NCBI GenBank assembly: GCA_905183005.1 | Contig: CAJJDO010000006.1 | Coordinates: 540,159 to 604,158, forward strand | Reading direction: 5' to 3' | Source of the DNA: Paramecium pentaurelia | Lineage: Eukaryota; Ciliophora; Oligohymenophorea; Peniculida; Parameciidae | Length of the DNA stretch: 64,000 nucleotides | Part shown: piece after piece, positions 50,608 to 62,533 of the stretch | Layout of the letters: every line of letters begins with the position of its first letter | Numbering within the stretch: position 1 is the first letter of the stretch | The notes under the pieces: model-generated | Seen by the model: only the letters and a program-made list of their open reading frames with translations | Database searches by the model: none | Told to the model about the DNA's origin: nothing | Translations under genes and position numbers: made by a program

Positions 50608-52659
50608 ATGCAATAAACACATATGTAAGAAGAAAAATAGGAAATAAATCCAGATAGCAGTCCAAGTTTATAAGACAGCTAAAATGATAAGAAAGAGCCA
50701 ATTAAGTAATACTTCTCAACAAAATGTAAATGGATTTCTTTCAGTGTTACTTTCTTTGTATTAGCTGGTATCGGAATATTTTTAGGAATATATCTAAGTC
50801 AAAATACTAGTTCTGCTCCAACACTTAAACAATTCTAAAGTGATGAATTCGATTAAGTGGATGAAATTTGTATGTACCATACATCAGATAAAATCCAAAA
50901 TTGCACTCAAATTCAAATGAAAACCAGGAGACTGGTTAATGATGTAAATGAAAAAAATGCCACAAGCTTATTATTATTAAAAGACTTAAAAGTCAAAACC
51001 TTCTAATAGAATTCTGATGGAACAAGATAATATAATGAAATGGTTAATGAGAATACAGAAATAGAATAATAAATTAAAAAATTATTAAGAATTTTATAAA
51101 GTCAATCAACACGAAATGGCAATTTATGTGAAGGAATTCCTGCAGATGAATGCGGAAATGTAAATGAAGTACCATTAGTTACAGTAGTTACTGACTAATA
51201 GACTGGAGCAGTTTAGTAAATTGGAATACCTGCTGAAATTCCAGATCTACTCATTTAACCATTAGTTTCTAACATTATACATATTGCTCCTAATTTAGCT
51301 GAATCAACTAATAATACTGGAACTGATGGGAATAGATTATTAAATGAAGATTATTCAAATATTTACTATATTGGTAAGGAAAGATTTATTCCTAAGTCAA
51401 GTAAAACAAAATCATGGTTTGGAAATACTGTAACAAAAAAGACTATATCTTAATCAGATCAAATAGATGGTAATTCTTAAGGAATCAATATATTTGATAT
51501 GTTTGAATAATCATAAGAAACAATCTTAGACAATAACAATTACTTAGTATCTTCACATATAACAACTAATTCTAAATATAGTAATTCTATATCAACAGAT
51601 AATGTTAATTAAAGCTCTGATGATTTAGCTGATAAATCAGAGACTGAAATTACTAATGATTCAAATTTAATAACTGTTGAAACCAAATCAGATGAAGAAT
51701 TAACAAATATCCTAACAGATATTTAAAATAAATAAACTATTCAATATTATACTATATAGGATTTATAAGATAAAATATAAAATTAATAAGATTAATAAGA
51801 TTAAGTGTAAGATTTATAATAAGAAGGTAATAGATTATTAGAAAATGAAAATGGAGATGTTCATTCAAATTCTGAAACTGAATATGAAGGTTAAGAAGGT
51901 GAATGTACTTCTAGTATTTTCAACTAAAAAAGAACTCTAAAAGAAGCTACAGTATTGAAATAAAAAGTTGGATTATAAGCAGAATTTAAAGGAGAAGTAA
52001 AAGAAGGAAGTGCTTCAGGATATTTAAAAGCTTGTGTTTCACTTAATGGTGGTTGCGTAGTTGATTTATACAAGAGAGATTTTTCATATCAAGGAAAACC
52101 ATTAGAAACCTTTTAAATAAAAGGGGAAAAAGCTCAGAATATATTTAGTACTATTATTTTAATTATGGGATATCCTTTAACTGTTGGAGCAGATTATTAA
52201 TATTCTTGGGGTTATATTGAATCTGCAATCAAAACTGAAGATGAATTTGGAATTTCTGAATACATTTATGCATCTTTGAGTGTCACAGCCTATGGAGAAT
52301 TTAATTTAGTATATGTAATTAAAATTAGAGCAGGAGTTCAAGGATATATTTTCAAAGGATCTGCTAATGGAGTTGCATAATTTAAGATTGATAAAGTAGA
52401 CAATTCAATCATACCTGATAAATATATTATATTTTTAGATTTTTAGATAGAAGCTTTGAAATTTGATGTTTATGCATCATATTAACATATAACATTAAGA
52501 TGGGCTAGAAAGTGCATAGGTAGGAGATGGTGGAAAATTTGTTGGTATATACCATAAATTGGTTATTCAAATTGGAGTGACGTTTACAGAAAAAGCTTTT
52601 AGTTAGCGAATTTATAAGCAACAAAAAGAATCTTTGAAATCAAATCCAAATGCTATTGA
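50608..52659 (+). CDS. Single-exon type II membrane protein, ciliate-type
   Basis: About 683 residues with no intron needed. A Q/E-rich cytosolic N-terminus of about 42 residues is followed by one membrane segment (SFSVTFFVLAGIGIFLGIYL). The large remainder should be luminal or extracellular. The middle is S/T/N/Q-rich low complexity with E/D clusters. The C-terminal about 200 residues are better ordered: YLKACVSLNGGCVVDLYKRD, YPLTVGADYQYSWGYIESAI, and a closing aromatic and basic stretch with CIGRRWWKICWYIP. The terminal W/C/R-rich end recalls a class of ciliate transmembrane proteins, but I cannot name a family. Confidence 0.65.
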
Positions 52660-53147
52660 TTCAAATTATATATATATAATTATCAGATAGATTTATTTTA
52701 AGTTATTTAACTTAGATATTAAAAATGCAATATATCTCTATAAGAATATGATATAATTCATATTAATTCAATATTCTGCAAAGAATGTTGAAAATAGAAA
52801 ATTTAGATTAAAAAACACAAATAAAATTAATTATTATAATTAATTTAGAAAGATTCTTTGTATTCAAGGAATTTTTAACTCTTGATATTTTTGATTCTCA
52901 CTTTTAAATATTGTAATTTTTTAAATTAAAAAACCTTATTGAATCAATTGTAGATTTTTGTAGTTTATAGAAACGAAGGCATAATCTCATTAAATTTTAA
53001 AAATTTTAGATAAGATTACATTTGATCTCATAAAATATGAGGCTAAACAAGATGGGTTTAATATGAATTATTTTAATATAAGATATATACTATAATTAAT
53101 CTGAGAAATCAGATTAATTAAATGTTATACAGATATTAATTTTTTAC
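52660..53147. other. AT-rich spacer between convergent genes
   Basis: 488 bp with no recognised gene; contains both 3' ends. Confidence 0.45.
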
Positions 53148-55324
53148 TCACGAATGCTAATTAATCAATTTTATATAATATTCTGTTTATAATTGCTATC
53201 TGATATTTTTTCTATCTATTGAACTATTCATCTTCATTATTTATTAATCATATGGTTATTATAACAGCATCTCAATCTCTTATTTATTTAAATTCATTTA
53301 AGTATTTCTCGTAAATTCTTAAGATAATCTTTAAAATTCAAGCACTGAGACATTGTAAGCATTAGATTATCGAATTTTTGCAGTTATTTCTCCTTTCTAT
53401 TCAAAAGGGTATACTAAATCTTTTGATGATCTAAATCGTCTGAGATTAAGTACATGTTCTTTTTCAACTTTAATCAAATTATGAATAAATCCTAAATAAT
53501 ATTATAATACTATATTACTTCTTGTTAATTCCATAATTCCAACAATCAGAATGAATAATTATTAATTAGGAACCTTTAAATATAAATACATTTAAGGACT
53601 AATTGTAAAGGCCCAAGCTGAAATTACAATCATATTTAATATAATGAGAAAATAATAAAAATGTGGATTAATAAAAGCTAAATCACTTCTTAAAAATTTA
53701 TATTTAGAATCTGGCTATAAAAATAACCAATCATTTTTTATTTCCCAATATTATTATAAAATTGTGAAAGTACAAGCCAGAATTATCCATAAAATAGCAT
53801 CACTTTTATCAAATTTATTCAAACATCCAACAATACCAACAGATACAGCAAGTAAATTTTTAAGAAAATTCCACATTTCCAAAGTGTTGATAAATTTACC
53901 ATTTTTTTTAGCTAAAGTTAAGCAATGTAAACATTTTAGAGAAAATACAACTGCTAAACATATATCTGCTACTATTCTCTATCCTTATTCACATTCCTTA
54001 TAATGTATTATCTCTTTATTATCATTGAATAACTTAATTAATTAAACACAATTACATCAATCGAATAATAACATACTGTGTATTCCAGATCTCTTATTGG
54101 TGAAAATAGAGATACAAATTAATCTAAAACAAAAGTATACCTTGCATCATAGCTTATAAAATGAGTGAATAATGCTCCTTTTAACATTCTATACATCCAT
54201 CTCCTACCTTATCCATTGAATTTTTTTATTGTCGGAATTAATAAATAACCAAAAAATATTATCCAAAAAAGAAGTGGAAGTATCTTTATTACATGCCTAT
54301 AATCTTTAAAAGCTATTTCTTCTACTTAGATACAAGTAATTAAAAACAAAAGTAAAAATATAGTACTTAAGAAACTTACTCTTTTTATGACTTCAGTTAA
54401 TGTTGAAAAGTGATGGTTAAATCCTAAATAAAGTTTGTAATTAATTTAATATTTAATCCATATATATTAATCCAAAGTCAATAACCAATAATAAATTAAT
54501 AATAATCCACCTCCTCTAATTGAAGGAAATATTGGAGAAAACAATGCTTCATTTTCAGGGTCTAACATACCTTCCAATCTCATCAATAATAATATAGTTA
54601 CTATCACAATACTTATGCCAAAAAATAATCCAAATAAATATATGTTTTTAGATCCTGTCTTTTTCTTAATTGAATATTTTTATAAATTCTTTCTGCATGT
54701 ATCTGGATCATACAAATAAAAATTAAAACTTAACAATTAATGAATTTTAGACTTATCATCATCCAATTTATAATTTAATTGTTCAAGTATTGCTCTGTCT
54801 TTTATTAAAATATCAATCTTAAAACAATATTAAATTTCATATTAGAGTTATTACATAATTTTTATATGCAATAAAATAAATGATTAAAATTATAATTCTT
54901 ACTTATAAAGTTCATAAAATTATTGCTTTAAACATTCTATTTTACTTTTATGAAGTTTATCTTATAACTACATTAATTTTATTTGCTCTTGTAATTATTG
55001 TAATTTGCATAATAAATCTTAATACTTATAGAGAATAAATGATTCTATTTTTTATAATTCTTATTCCAAGACTAATAAAAATGAAGATTTGTCTTTCTCT
55101 ATTTTATTTTTTATTTCTTAATTTTAAACTAACTCTTAATACTTAATAGGATTCACATCCCTTAGACTATTTTTTTTGTGACGTAATTCTGCTCCTACAA
55201 TCATCAAATGTTCAAGGGTTTCATAATCCAAATATAATCTCAACCATTCAGGTACCATTTCTTATCTGTATTATTTCTAATTAATCTTCTCTAAATAGGA
55301 AGGTAGAGCATCAAAAAAATTCAT
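53148..55324 (-). CDS. SPX-EXS phosphate exporter (XPR1/PHO1 family)
   Basis: About 680 residues with introns not all placed. An SPX-type start (PSYLEKINQKQYRQ, VPEWLRLYLDYETLEHLMI) is followed by helices and a K/Q-rich coil. Multiple membrane segments follow, then the EXS domain: RRWMYRMLKGALFTHFISYD, ARYTFVLDQFVSLFSPIRDL and EY, then NLIKVEKEHVLNLRRFRSSK near the end. SPX senses inositol pyrophosphates and EXS forms the phosphate-exporting part in XPR1. Both halves are present, so phosphate export or homeostasis is likely. Confidence 0.88.
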
Positions 55325-56716
55325 TTGTTTGTTTTATTAAGTAAATTTTCATATAGAATTTTTATATTCTCTAATTGATATTAACCTAAAACAAAATAAA
55401 TCGTCAATATCATAATTATAAAAATAATATATAGACGTATCAAGCAATTAATTATAATACTCAAATTTCTTAACATAGAAGCAATTTATCAATAATTCTC
55501 ATTAAAAAAATTATTATTAATTATTTGTCTTATCCAAAATTACAACTTATCTAAAATCTAGATAAATTATGATGCTAGCTACAAAATCTATTCAACCATT
55601 AAAAAAACAAATTATAAAAGATGTTCTTATAAATAAGAGCTGATGAATAACTTAGGAAAATAAATTAATAATATAAATATCGCTATAATAATTACTATGA
55701 TATAAAAAAATATAAAAGCTATGTTACGCATTTCTAAATCTTTTTCTCCTACAAATTCAGTGTGGATCTTTAATTTTAATGTGAAATCTTATTTTATTAT
55801 AATGATTCTTTTTTTTAAGTAATAATGGTTTGTATGGAATTAGTATTTGTATTTTGATTCAGGCTATGCTTTAAATTGAGCAGTAGAACATAAATTTATT
55901 TTTAATTTAATATTCGTCAGACTTTATTAGAAAAAAGTTAAATCACTTTATTTAGTAATTACTATAATTAGTGAATTCTTGTTATATTCGAAATAAAATT
56001 AACGAAAAACATTGGATTTCGAATTCATTCTTTTACGAAGTTTAAGAGCTTCATGTTATTGATTGATTTTAATCAAAACATCATAATAGAAATATTGACT
56101 ATCTTGAAATACAAGTGCTTTTCTAAAATTCTTATTATAAATCTTTGTAAATACTCAATAAAACTCAAAAGCTAATATTAAAAGAACATATATCTCACCA
56201 TTTATATAGATTTCTTGTTATTTTTTTAATGTTTCTTTTCTTTATTGTATCTATATGAAATGAAAAATTTAAAGAAGAAAGAATATTTCTATTTAAAACA
56301 ACTGAAGATAGAGAATCAGATTAGAGTAAATCAGAGAGGAGTCTAATTAGACTATAGATTTAATTAGAAAGAATAAGAATATTGTATATAGATGTCTAAT
56401 TCCTAACAAGTAAATTAAAGAGCTTAACTATACTTTTATTGACTACCACATAAATAGACTACTCTGGCACTCAAAATGAAACTATATGCTTTAAATAAAG
56501 GTCTTGTTTGAAAGCTTTTATCATTTCACAATCGCTTTTAAGAAAAATTATTGAAAAAAAAAAAAATCTAAAATGATATTAAATTTTGAAGATAAATACT
56601 AGAAATGAGAATTTTAGAATTTTTTTTTTTAAATTTAATTTTTATGCCATTTTGATTTACCTGTCGTGATTCAAATCCGATATGATTTATATTTAGAAAT
56701 ATTAATTAAAATAAAA
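55325..56716. other. 1.4-kb upstream region of surface antigen gene, copy A
   Basis: No gene was recognised. From about 56180 onward the sequence is clearly related to 59310-59837, upstream of the other antigen copy, with shared blocks such as TCTAATTCCTAACAAGTAAA and a later block around the AGCTTTTATCATTTCAC string. Between these blocks (about 56410-56465 versus 59530-59595) the two copies differ completely. The conserved blocks are candidates for promoter elements that control antigen expression. Confidence 0.5.
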
Positions 56717-57427
56717 ATGAACTACTCTACAGTGTTATTGATTGGATTAGTAGTATCTATCAATGGAGCTATTACTTATAAGATTGGTACTGAATTATGT
56801 ACCTGTGATACATTTTCAACTAGTTCTGATTGTGGTTAACTTTCAAATAGGTGTGAATGGGTATCAAATGCTTGTTAAGATATTGATTGTACAACTAAAA
56901 CTACAATTGGTGATTGTAATAAAAATGGATGTGCTTTCACAACAGCAAGCAAATGTGAAAAGAAGGCAACTTGTGCTTCTTATAAATACGATGCTACAAC
57001 TAGTTGTAATAACATCGGATGTGATGCAGGTGCCAAAGGAACAGATAATTTATATCCTTGCAAAGATTGGGCAACTTCTGCTACATCTTATACAAAAGAT
57101 TGTGCAACATACACAGCTGAAGCAGAATGTGCACTTGCTGCTTGCAAGTGGAATACAAAATGTGTTCCAAAAACTTGTGCTGATTAAAATTAAGCTACAT
57201 GCACAAATATTAGAGGAGAAGTTTATACAGATAGAACTCTATGTACTTGGGATGCTACTAAATCTGCATGTGCAGATGCTACAACTGGATTGACTTAGTC
57301 CTAATGTATATCATACACTGGTGGAACTTACTCTTGGAACTCTGAAAGTTCCTTATGCGAAGAATGTTCATCAAGCTATGGAAATTTGGTAATTGCATCA
57401 ATGGTATTGATAAACCTGTTTTTATGA
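56717..57427 (+). CDS. Small cysteine-rich GPI surface antigen, copy A
   Basis: 236 residues, no intron. Signal peptide (MNYSTVLLIGLVVSINGA), a body with 24 cysteines in repeated spacing (examples: CNKNGCAFTTASKCEKKATC, CALAACKWNTKCVPKTC), and a hydrophobic C-terminus after a serine-rich site (SSSYGNLVIASMVLINLFL), as for a GPI signal. This is the style of Paramecium surface (immobilization) antigens and small surface proteins. It would cover the cell and cilia surface. Compared with copy C, the first two thirds differ at many positions, all 24 cysteines are kept, and from 57209 on the DNA is identical. Confidence 0.85.
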
Positions 57428-57781
57428 GATATATATGCACAAAATAAATCATATTTTATTAATTTAAATTTGAATATTATTAATTTAAATAATAATAAAT
57501 TATTATAATATTTTTAATTTTTATATGTAATTTTTCATTCTATTTTTAATATTTATTAATTTCCTAATGTATTTGAGAATGATATAACTTCTTAAATTTA
57601 ATCTAAATATTGATTTGTTATATATTCTAAAATTCTTTCACTGGCACCTGATAAAATATGACAATTTTATTTAGCCCCAATTGATATTCCAGACCCATTT
57701 ATATCCATAAAGAAAATCTTTACTTTTGGATTTACTTCATTTATATATCCATTCAAAAGATATTCAAAGCTAATGTTATCT
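57209..57781. repeat. 573-bp tract identical to 60330-60902
   Basis: From the ATTAGAGGAG string onward copy A matches copies B and C without any difference seen, through the antigen stop and into the TROVE gene, up to the N at 57782. Upstream of 57209 the copies diverge clearly. The sharp border suggests a gene-conversion end, alternative alleles sharing a 3' flank, or an assembly-graph artefact. Confidence 0.8.
57535..57781 (-). pseudogene. 3' fragment of TROVE gene (cut by scaffold join)
   Basis: The last about 80 codons of the TROVE/vWA gene, identical to the full copy at 60656-60902, cut at the N at 57782. Probably the end of a contig, not a real truncated gene. Confidence 0.75.
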
Positions 57782-57782
57782 N
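57782..57782. other. Scaffold join (single N)
   Basis: Separates copy A from the small contig carrying copy B. Both contigs end at the same sequence (AATGTTATCT), typical of an assembly-graph node boundary. Confidence 0.95.
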
Positions 57783-57933
57783 ATCTAAAATGATATTAAA
57801 TTTTGAAGATAAATACTAGAAATTAGAATTTTAGAAATTTTTTTTTTAAATTTAATTTTTATGCCATTTTGATTTACCTGTCGTGATTCAAATCCGATAT
57901 GATTTATATTTAGAAATATTAATTAAAATAAAA

Positions 57934-58644
57934 ATGAACTACTCTACAGTGTTATTGATTGGATTAGTAGTATCTATCAATGGAGCTATTACTTATAAGA
58001 TTGGTACTGAATTATGTTCCTGTAATAAATTTTCAACAAATATTGAATGTGCTTATGTCTCAAATAGGTGTGAATGGGTATCAAATGCTTGTTAAGATAT
58101 TGATTGTACAACTAAAACTACAATTGGAGATTGTAATAAAAATGGATGTGCTCTCACAACAGCAAGCAAATGTGAAAAGAAGGCAGCTTGTGCTTCTTAT
58201 AAATACGATTCTATACTTAGTTGTTTGAGCATTGGTTGTGACGCAGATGTAAAAGGAACAGATAATTTATATCCTTGCAAAGATCTGGTGCTTCCTATTT
58301 TAAATCTTACAAAAGATTGTGCAACTTACATAATTGATACAGAATGTGTACTTTCTGGTTGCTATTGGAATGATAAATGTGTCCCAGCTACTTGTGCAGA
58401 TTAAGTTTAACTCACATGTCTACAAATTAGAGGAGAAGTTTATACAGATAGAACTCTATGTACTTGGGATGCTACTAAATCTGCATGTGCAGATGCTACA
58501 ACTGGATTGACTTAGTCCTAATGTATATCATACACTGGTGGAACTTACTCTTGGAACTCTGAAAGTTCCTTATGCGAAGAATGTTCATCAAGCTATGGAA
58601 ATTTGGTAATTGCATCAATGGTATTGATAAACCTGTTTTTATGA
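57934..58644 (+). CDS. Surface antigen, copy B (duplicate of copy C)
   Basis: Same 236-residue protein as the copy at 59838-60548, with identical flanks. Lying between two scaffold Ns, it is most simply explained as a redundant contig of that gene. Features (signal peptide, 24 cysteines, GPI-type tail) are as described there. Confidence 0.7.
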
Positions 58645-58751
58645 GATATATATGCACAAAATAAATCATATTTTATTAATTTAAATTTGAATATTATTAA
58701 TTTAAATAATAATAAATTATTATAATATTTTTAATTTTTATATGTAATTTT

Positions 58752-58998
58752 TCATTCTATTTTTAATATTTATTAATTTCCTAATGTATTTGAGAATGAT
58801 ATAACTTCTTAAATTTAATCTAAATATTGATTTGTTATATATTCTAAAATTCTTTCACTGGCACCTGATAAAATATGACAATTTTATTTAGCCCCAATTG
58901 ATATTCCAGACCCATTTATATCCATAAAGAAAATCTTTACTTTTGGATTTACTTCATTTATATATCCATTCAAAAGATATTCAAAGCTAATGTTATCT
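58752..58998 (-). pseudogene. 3' fragment of TROVE gene, second duplicate
   Basis: Identical to 60656-60902 and cut by the N at 58999. Part of the redundant contig. Confidence 0.75.
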
Positions 58999-58999
58999 N
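58999..58999. other. Scaffold join (single N)
   Basis: Marks the end of the redundant contig and the start of the contig carrying copy C and the complete TROVE gene. Confidence 0.95.
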
Positions 59000-59837
59000 A
59001 ACAAGTAATAAAAAAAAAAGTAAAAAATAATACTCAAGTTTTGCTTTAGAAGAACATAAATTTATTTTTCATTCAAAATTAGTGTAATTTAAAAAAAAAA
59101 ATTTTGTAACTCTTAGTGATAATGTTATTTTTTTTTAAAAGTTAACAAAAGATACTGGATCTTTATTACGTTCTTTAGGAAGGTTAAAGACCTTCATTTT
59201 ATTTTTTAATTGATTTTACTCAAAACATTTTATTAGAAATTTGAATTCTTGAAAATAGAGTGCTTTTCTAGAGTTCTTATAATAAATCTTAGTTAATACT
59301 TAAAAAATATAAATACTTGTATTAAAAGAACATATAGCTCACCATTCATATAGATTTCTTGTTATTTTTGTACGAATGAAACATTTAAACAGAATAGAAT
59401 ATTTGTACTAAACAAAACTAAATATAGAGATTCAAATTAGGGTAATTCATAGATGAATCTAATTAGACTATAGATTTAATTAGAAAGAATAAGAAAGTTG
59501 TATATAGATGTCTAATTCCTAACAAGTAAAAAAGAAATTAGTTTATCTATTCTTTTTTTTTTGGCAACCATTTCAAATAATCTCATGGGAACACAAAATC
59601 AAACTATATGCTTTAAATAAAGATCTTGTTTGAAAGCTTTTATCATTTCACAATCGCTTTTAAGAAAAATTATTTGAAAAAAAAAAATCTAAAATGATAT
59701 TAAATTTTGAAGATAAATACTAGAAATTAGAATTTTAGAAATTTTTTTTTTAAATTTAATTTTTATGCCATTTTGATTTACCTGTCGTGATTCAAATCCG
59801 ATATGATTTATATTTAGAAATATTAATTAAAATAAAA
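59000..59837. other. Upstream region of surface antigen gene, copy C
   Basis: AT-rich, no gene recognised. From about 59160 it resembles the upstream region of copy A (about 56020-56716), with conserved blocks separated by diverged ones, so regulatory sequence was duplicated or is allelic along with the gene. The last 150 bp before the ATG is nearly identical among copies. Confidence 0.5.
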
Positions 59838-60548
59838 ATGAACTACTCTACAGTGTTATTGATTGGATTAGTAGTATCTATCAATGGAGCTATTACTTAT
59901 AAGATTGGTACTGAATTATGTTCCTGTAATAAATTTTCAACAAATATTGAATGTGCTTATGTCTCAAATAGGTGTGAATGGGTATCAAATGCTTGTTAAG
60001 ATATTGATTGTACAACTAAAACTACAATTGGAGATTGTAATAAAAATGGATGTGCTCTCACAACAGCAAGCAAATGTGAAAAGAAGGCAGCTTGTGCTTC
60101 TTATAAATACGATTCTATACTTAGTTGTTTGAGCATTGGTTGTGACGCAGATGTAAAAGGAACAGATAATTTATATCCTTGCAAAGATCTGGTGCTTCCT
60201 ATTTTAAATCTTACAAAAGATTGTGCAACTTACATAATTGATACAGAATGTGTACTTTCTGGTTGCTATTGGAATGATAAATGTGTCCCAGCTACTTGTG
60301 CAGATTAAGTTTAACTCACATGTCTACAAATTAGAGGAGAAGTTTATACAGATAGAACTCTATGTACTTGGGATGCTACTAAATCTGCATGTGCAGATGC
60401 TACAACTGGATTGACTTAGTCCTAATGTATATCATACACTGGTGGAACTTACTCTTGGAACTCTGAAAGTTCCTTATGCGAAGAATGTTCATCAAGCTAT
60501 GGAAATTTGGTAATTGCATCAATGGTATTGATAAACCTGTTTTTATGA
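59838..60548 (+). CDS. Small cysteine-rich GPI surface antigen, copy C
   Basis: 236 residues, one exon, start chosen at the ATG opening the signal peptide. It has the same signal peptide and GPI-type tail as copy A and 24 cysteines at matching positions (for example CNKNGCALTTASKCEKKAAC and CVLSGCYWNDKCVPATC). Substitutions relative to copy A cluster between residues about 28 and 165. The convergent TROVE gene ends 107 bp downstream. Surface antigens in Paramecium are usually expressed one at a time; whether this small type follows that rule cannot be read from sequence. Confidence 0.85.
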
Positions 60549-60655
60549 GATATATATGCACAAAATAAATCATATTTTATTAATTTAAATTTGAATATTA
60601 TTAATTTAAATAATAATAAATTATTATAATATTTTTAATTTTTATATGTAATTTT

Positions 60656-62533
60656 TCATTCTATTTTTAATATTTATTAATTTCCTAATGTATTTGAGAA
60701 TGATATAACTTCTTAAATTTAATCTAAATATTGATTTGTTATATATTCTAAAATTCTTTCACTGGCACCTGATAAAATATGACAATTTTATTTAGCCCCA
60801 ATTGATATTCCAGACCCATTTATATCCATAAAGAAAATCTTTACTTTTGGATTTACTTCATTTATATATCCATTCAAAAGATATTCAAAGCTAATGTTAT
60901 CTTTTCTAAAACATTTCTAGACAGCCATATCAGATATTATAACAATATTATCACAAAAGATTTTTGGTTTATATAACAAATCCTCAATTGTTTGACCTAT
61001 CATTGCATAATAATTCCCAATTTATCTTCTTACCATGTCACATTTTTAAACAGATTCATATAGATCTTCATGTGTGAAATTAACCCTTAAATAAGGTTCA
61101 TTATTTTTTTCACCTCCAAAAATATAGAATTCCATATATTCACATTTAATTCTTAATATCTATGAAATTACAAAGGCAACAGTTTATAAGCTTTTGTTTC
61201 CTAATTCATAACTCATTGATCCAGTTACATCAACAAAAATATGAGTTTTTCCTGGAATTGTTGGGATATTGTTAGTTGTTATATTAATAGCATTAGAAAT
61301 TATTTTATAAATTATTTTTGCTCTATCATTTTTCATTTAAATAAGTGCTTCTAATGCTTTATAATATTATAACATTGTAACCTTATTTTATTAAATTATT
61401 TATGGATTACTTAAAAATTATTGTAATTAAGAAAATGCTTTTGGTGATAGATAACCAGAAAGTATATTCTTAAGATTTTTTATACTAGCTAATAACGTAA
61501 TTCTATTCTCTTTGATTAATTTATCCCATACTTTATCATTTTTTTATTAACTCAATTCTCTTTCCCAAGTGATAATATTAGGTAATTTCATACGTTTCCC
61601 ACATTTTTGTTATTCAAATACAATATCATCTTATGGGAATAATTGTTTAAATTCATCTTGATTTGGAGGGTATCTACATCTCAATATACACATAACATTA
61701 TATTAAGGTTAACTGATGTGAAACATTTAAATAATATCTTTCATAGTAATAAATTTTCTTTCTAAAGATCTAATTGCTCTTTATTTTTTAGTATGTTTTA
61801 ACTTCTTTTATATCTGCTTTTATATTTATTTAGCTTTTTATCTGTCTTATTTTTTTATTACCTTTTGCTTTAATTTTTTCTCTGCTTTTTACTTAAATTT
61901 AAGTTTTTCTGCTCTTTTATAATATCTCTTCATAAAAAGGGTTGGATCAACTAATTCTGAAAATCTATAGATGATTCTTTTTCTCCTTCTGTCAGAACAA
62001 TATTTTGCCAATTAATGAGTTGTAAATTATTGAAATTTATTGGCTCCACACTTTTAAAGCATTTTTGAGAAATTTAATTCTTTTCTACAATTTATATTAT
62101 ATGGTATAGATCTTAAATATCCATTCTAAAATCCTATCCATTCAAGTTTCAAATAATAACGCAACAATTATGAATATTCAGCCACTTCTAATAAATCAGT
62201 TGGTAATTTCACAATATAATTAAAATATTTTCTACAATAAGGCTTACAAGAATCATAACTTGTAGCAAATGCTATTATAAAATTAGATGTAGCTCTAACT
62301 TATAATTTATTTCTTGTATAATAGGCTACTTACAAAACAAATTCAGGATCTTTATCTGCTATTTAAAGAAGTGATTAAAATAATTCATCTCTTGTTCTAT
62401 CTTGATCAGCAAAATACTTCTTATCATTTAAGATTTAAGAAGAAGCTATATTGAGTAATAATAATCTAGGATCCTAAATTTGTTTACAAATTTGAGTATC
62501 ATAGAATTTTTCTATAAGTTCATAAAATGACAT
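60656..62533 (-). CDS. TROVE/Ro60-like RNA-binding protein with vWA domain
   Basis: About 600 residues, introns not all placed. N-terminal TROVE (HEAT-like) region: QDPRLLLLNIASSQILNDKK, then DPEFVLQVAYYTRNKLQVRA with TSNFIIAFATSYDSC, and KLPTDLLEVAEYSQLLRYYL. A K/Q-rich helical insert follows (KAEKKLKQKVIKKQDRQKAK). The C-terminal vWA has HIFVDVTGSMSYELGNKS (DxTxS variant of the MIDAS motif), IKCEYMEFYIFGG and FCDNIVIISDMAVQK. TROVE proteins (Ro60, TEP1) bind Y RNA, misfolded small RNA, telomerase or vault RNA. Ro60 is the closest simple shape; the long basic insert is unusual. Partial duplicates lie at 57535 and 58752. Confidence 0.85.

Larger units (their letters stand above)
57783..58998. 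repeat. 1,216-bp block identical to 59687-60902
   Basis: The whole segment between two Ns is repeated at an offset of 1,904 bases, with no difference seen. It contains one antigen gene and the 3' fragment of the TROVE gene. It is almost certainly a redundant contig. Confidence 0.88.

Noticed and set aside
53764..54003. Plus-strand 79-codon ORF
   Set aside because: Antisense to the EXS part of the phosphate exporter.
56763..57293. 176-residue standard-code frame inside antigen copy A, and matching 82-residue frames in copies B and C
   Set aside because: Shadow of the real antigen frame, which is open over 711 bp with TAA/TAG as glutamine, a signal peptide and 24 spaced cysteines.
57883..58095. 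Upstream extension of the antigen start in copies B and C (ATG at 57883 and 59787)
   Set aside because: It adds a non-signal-like segment before the typical signal peptide start at 57934 and 59838, and part of the extension is conserved 5' flank also present in copy A.
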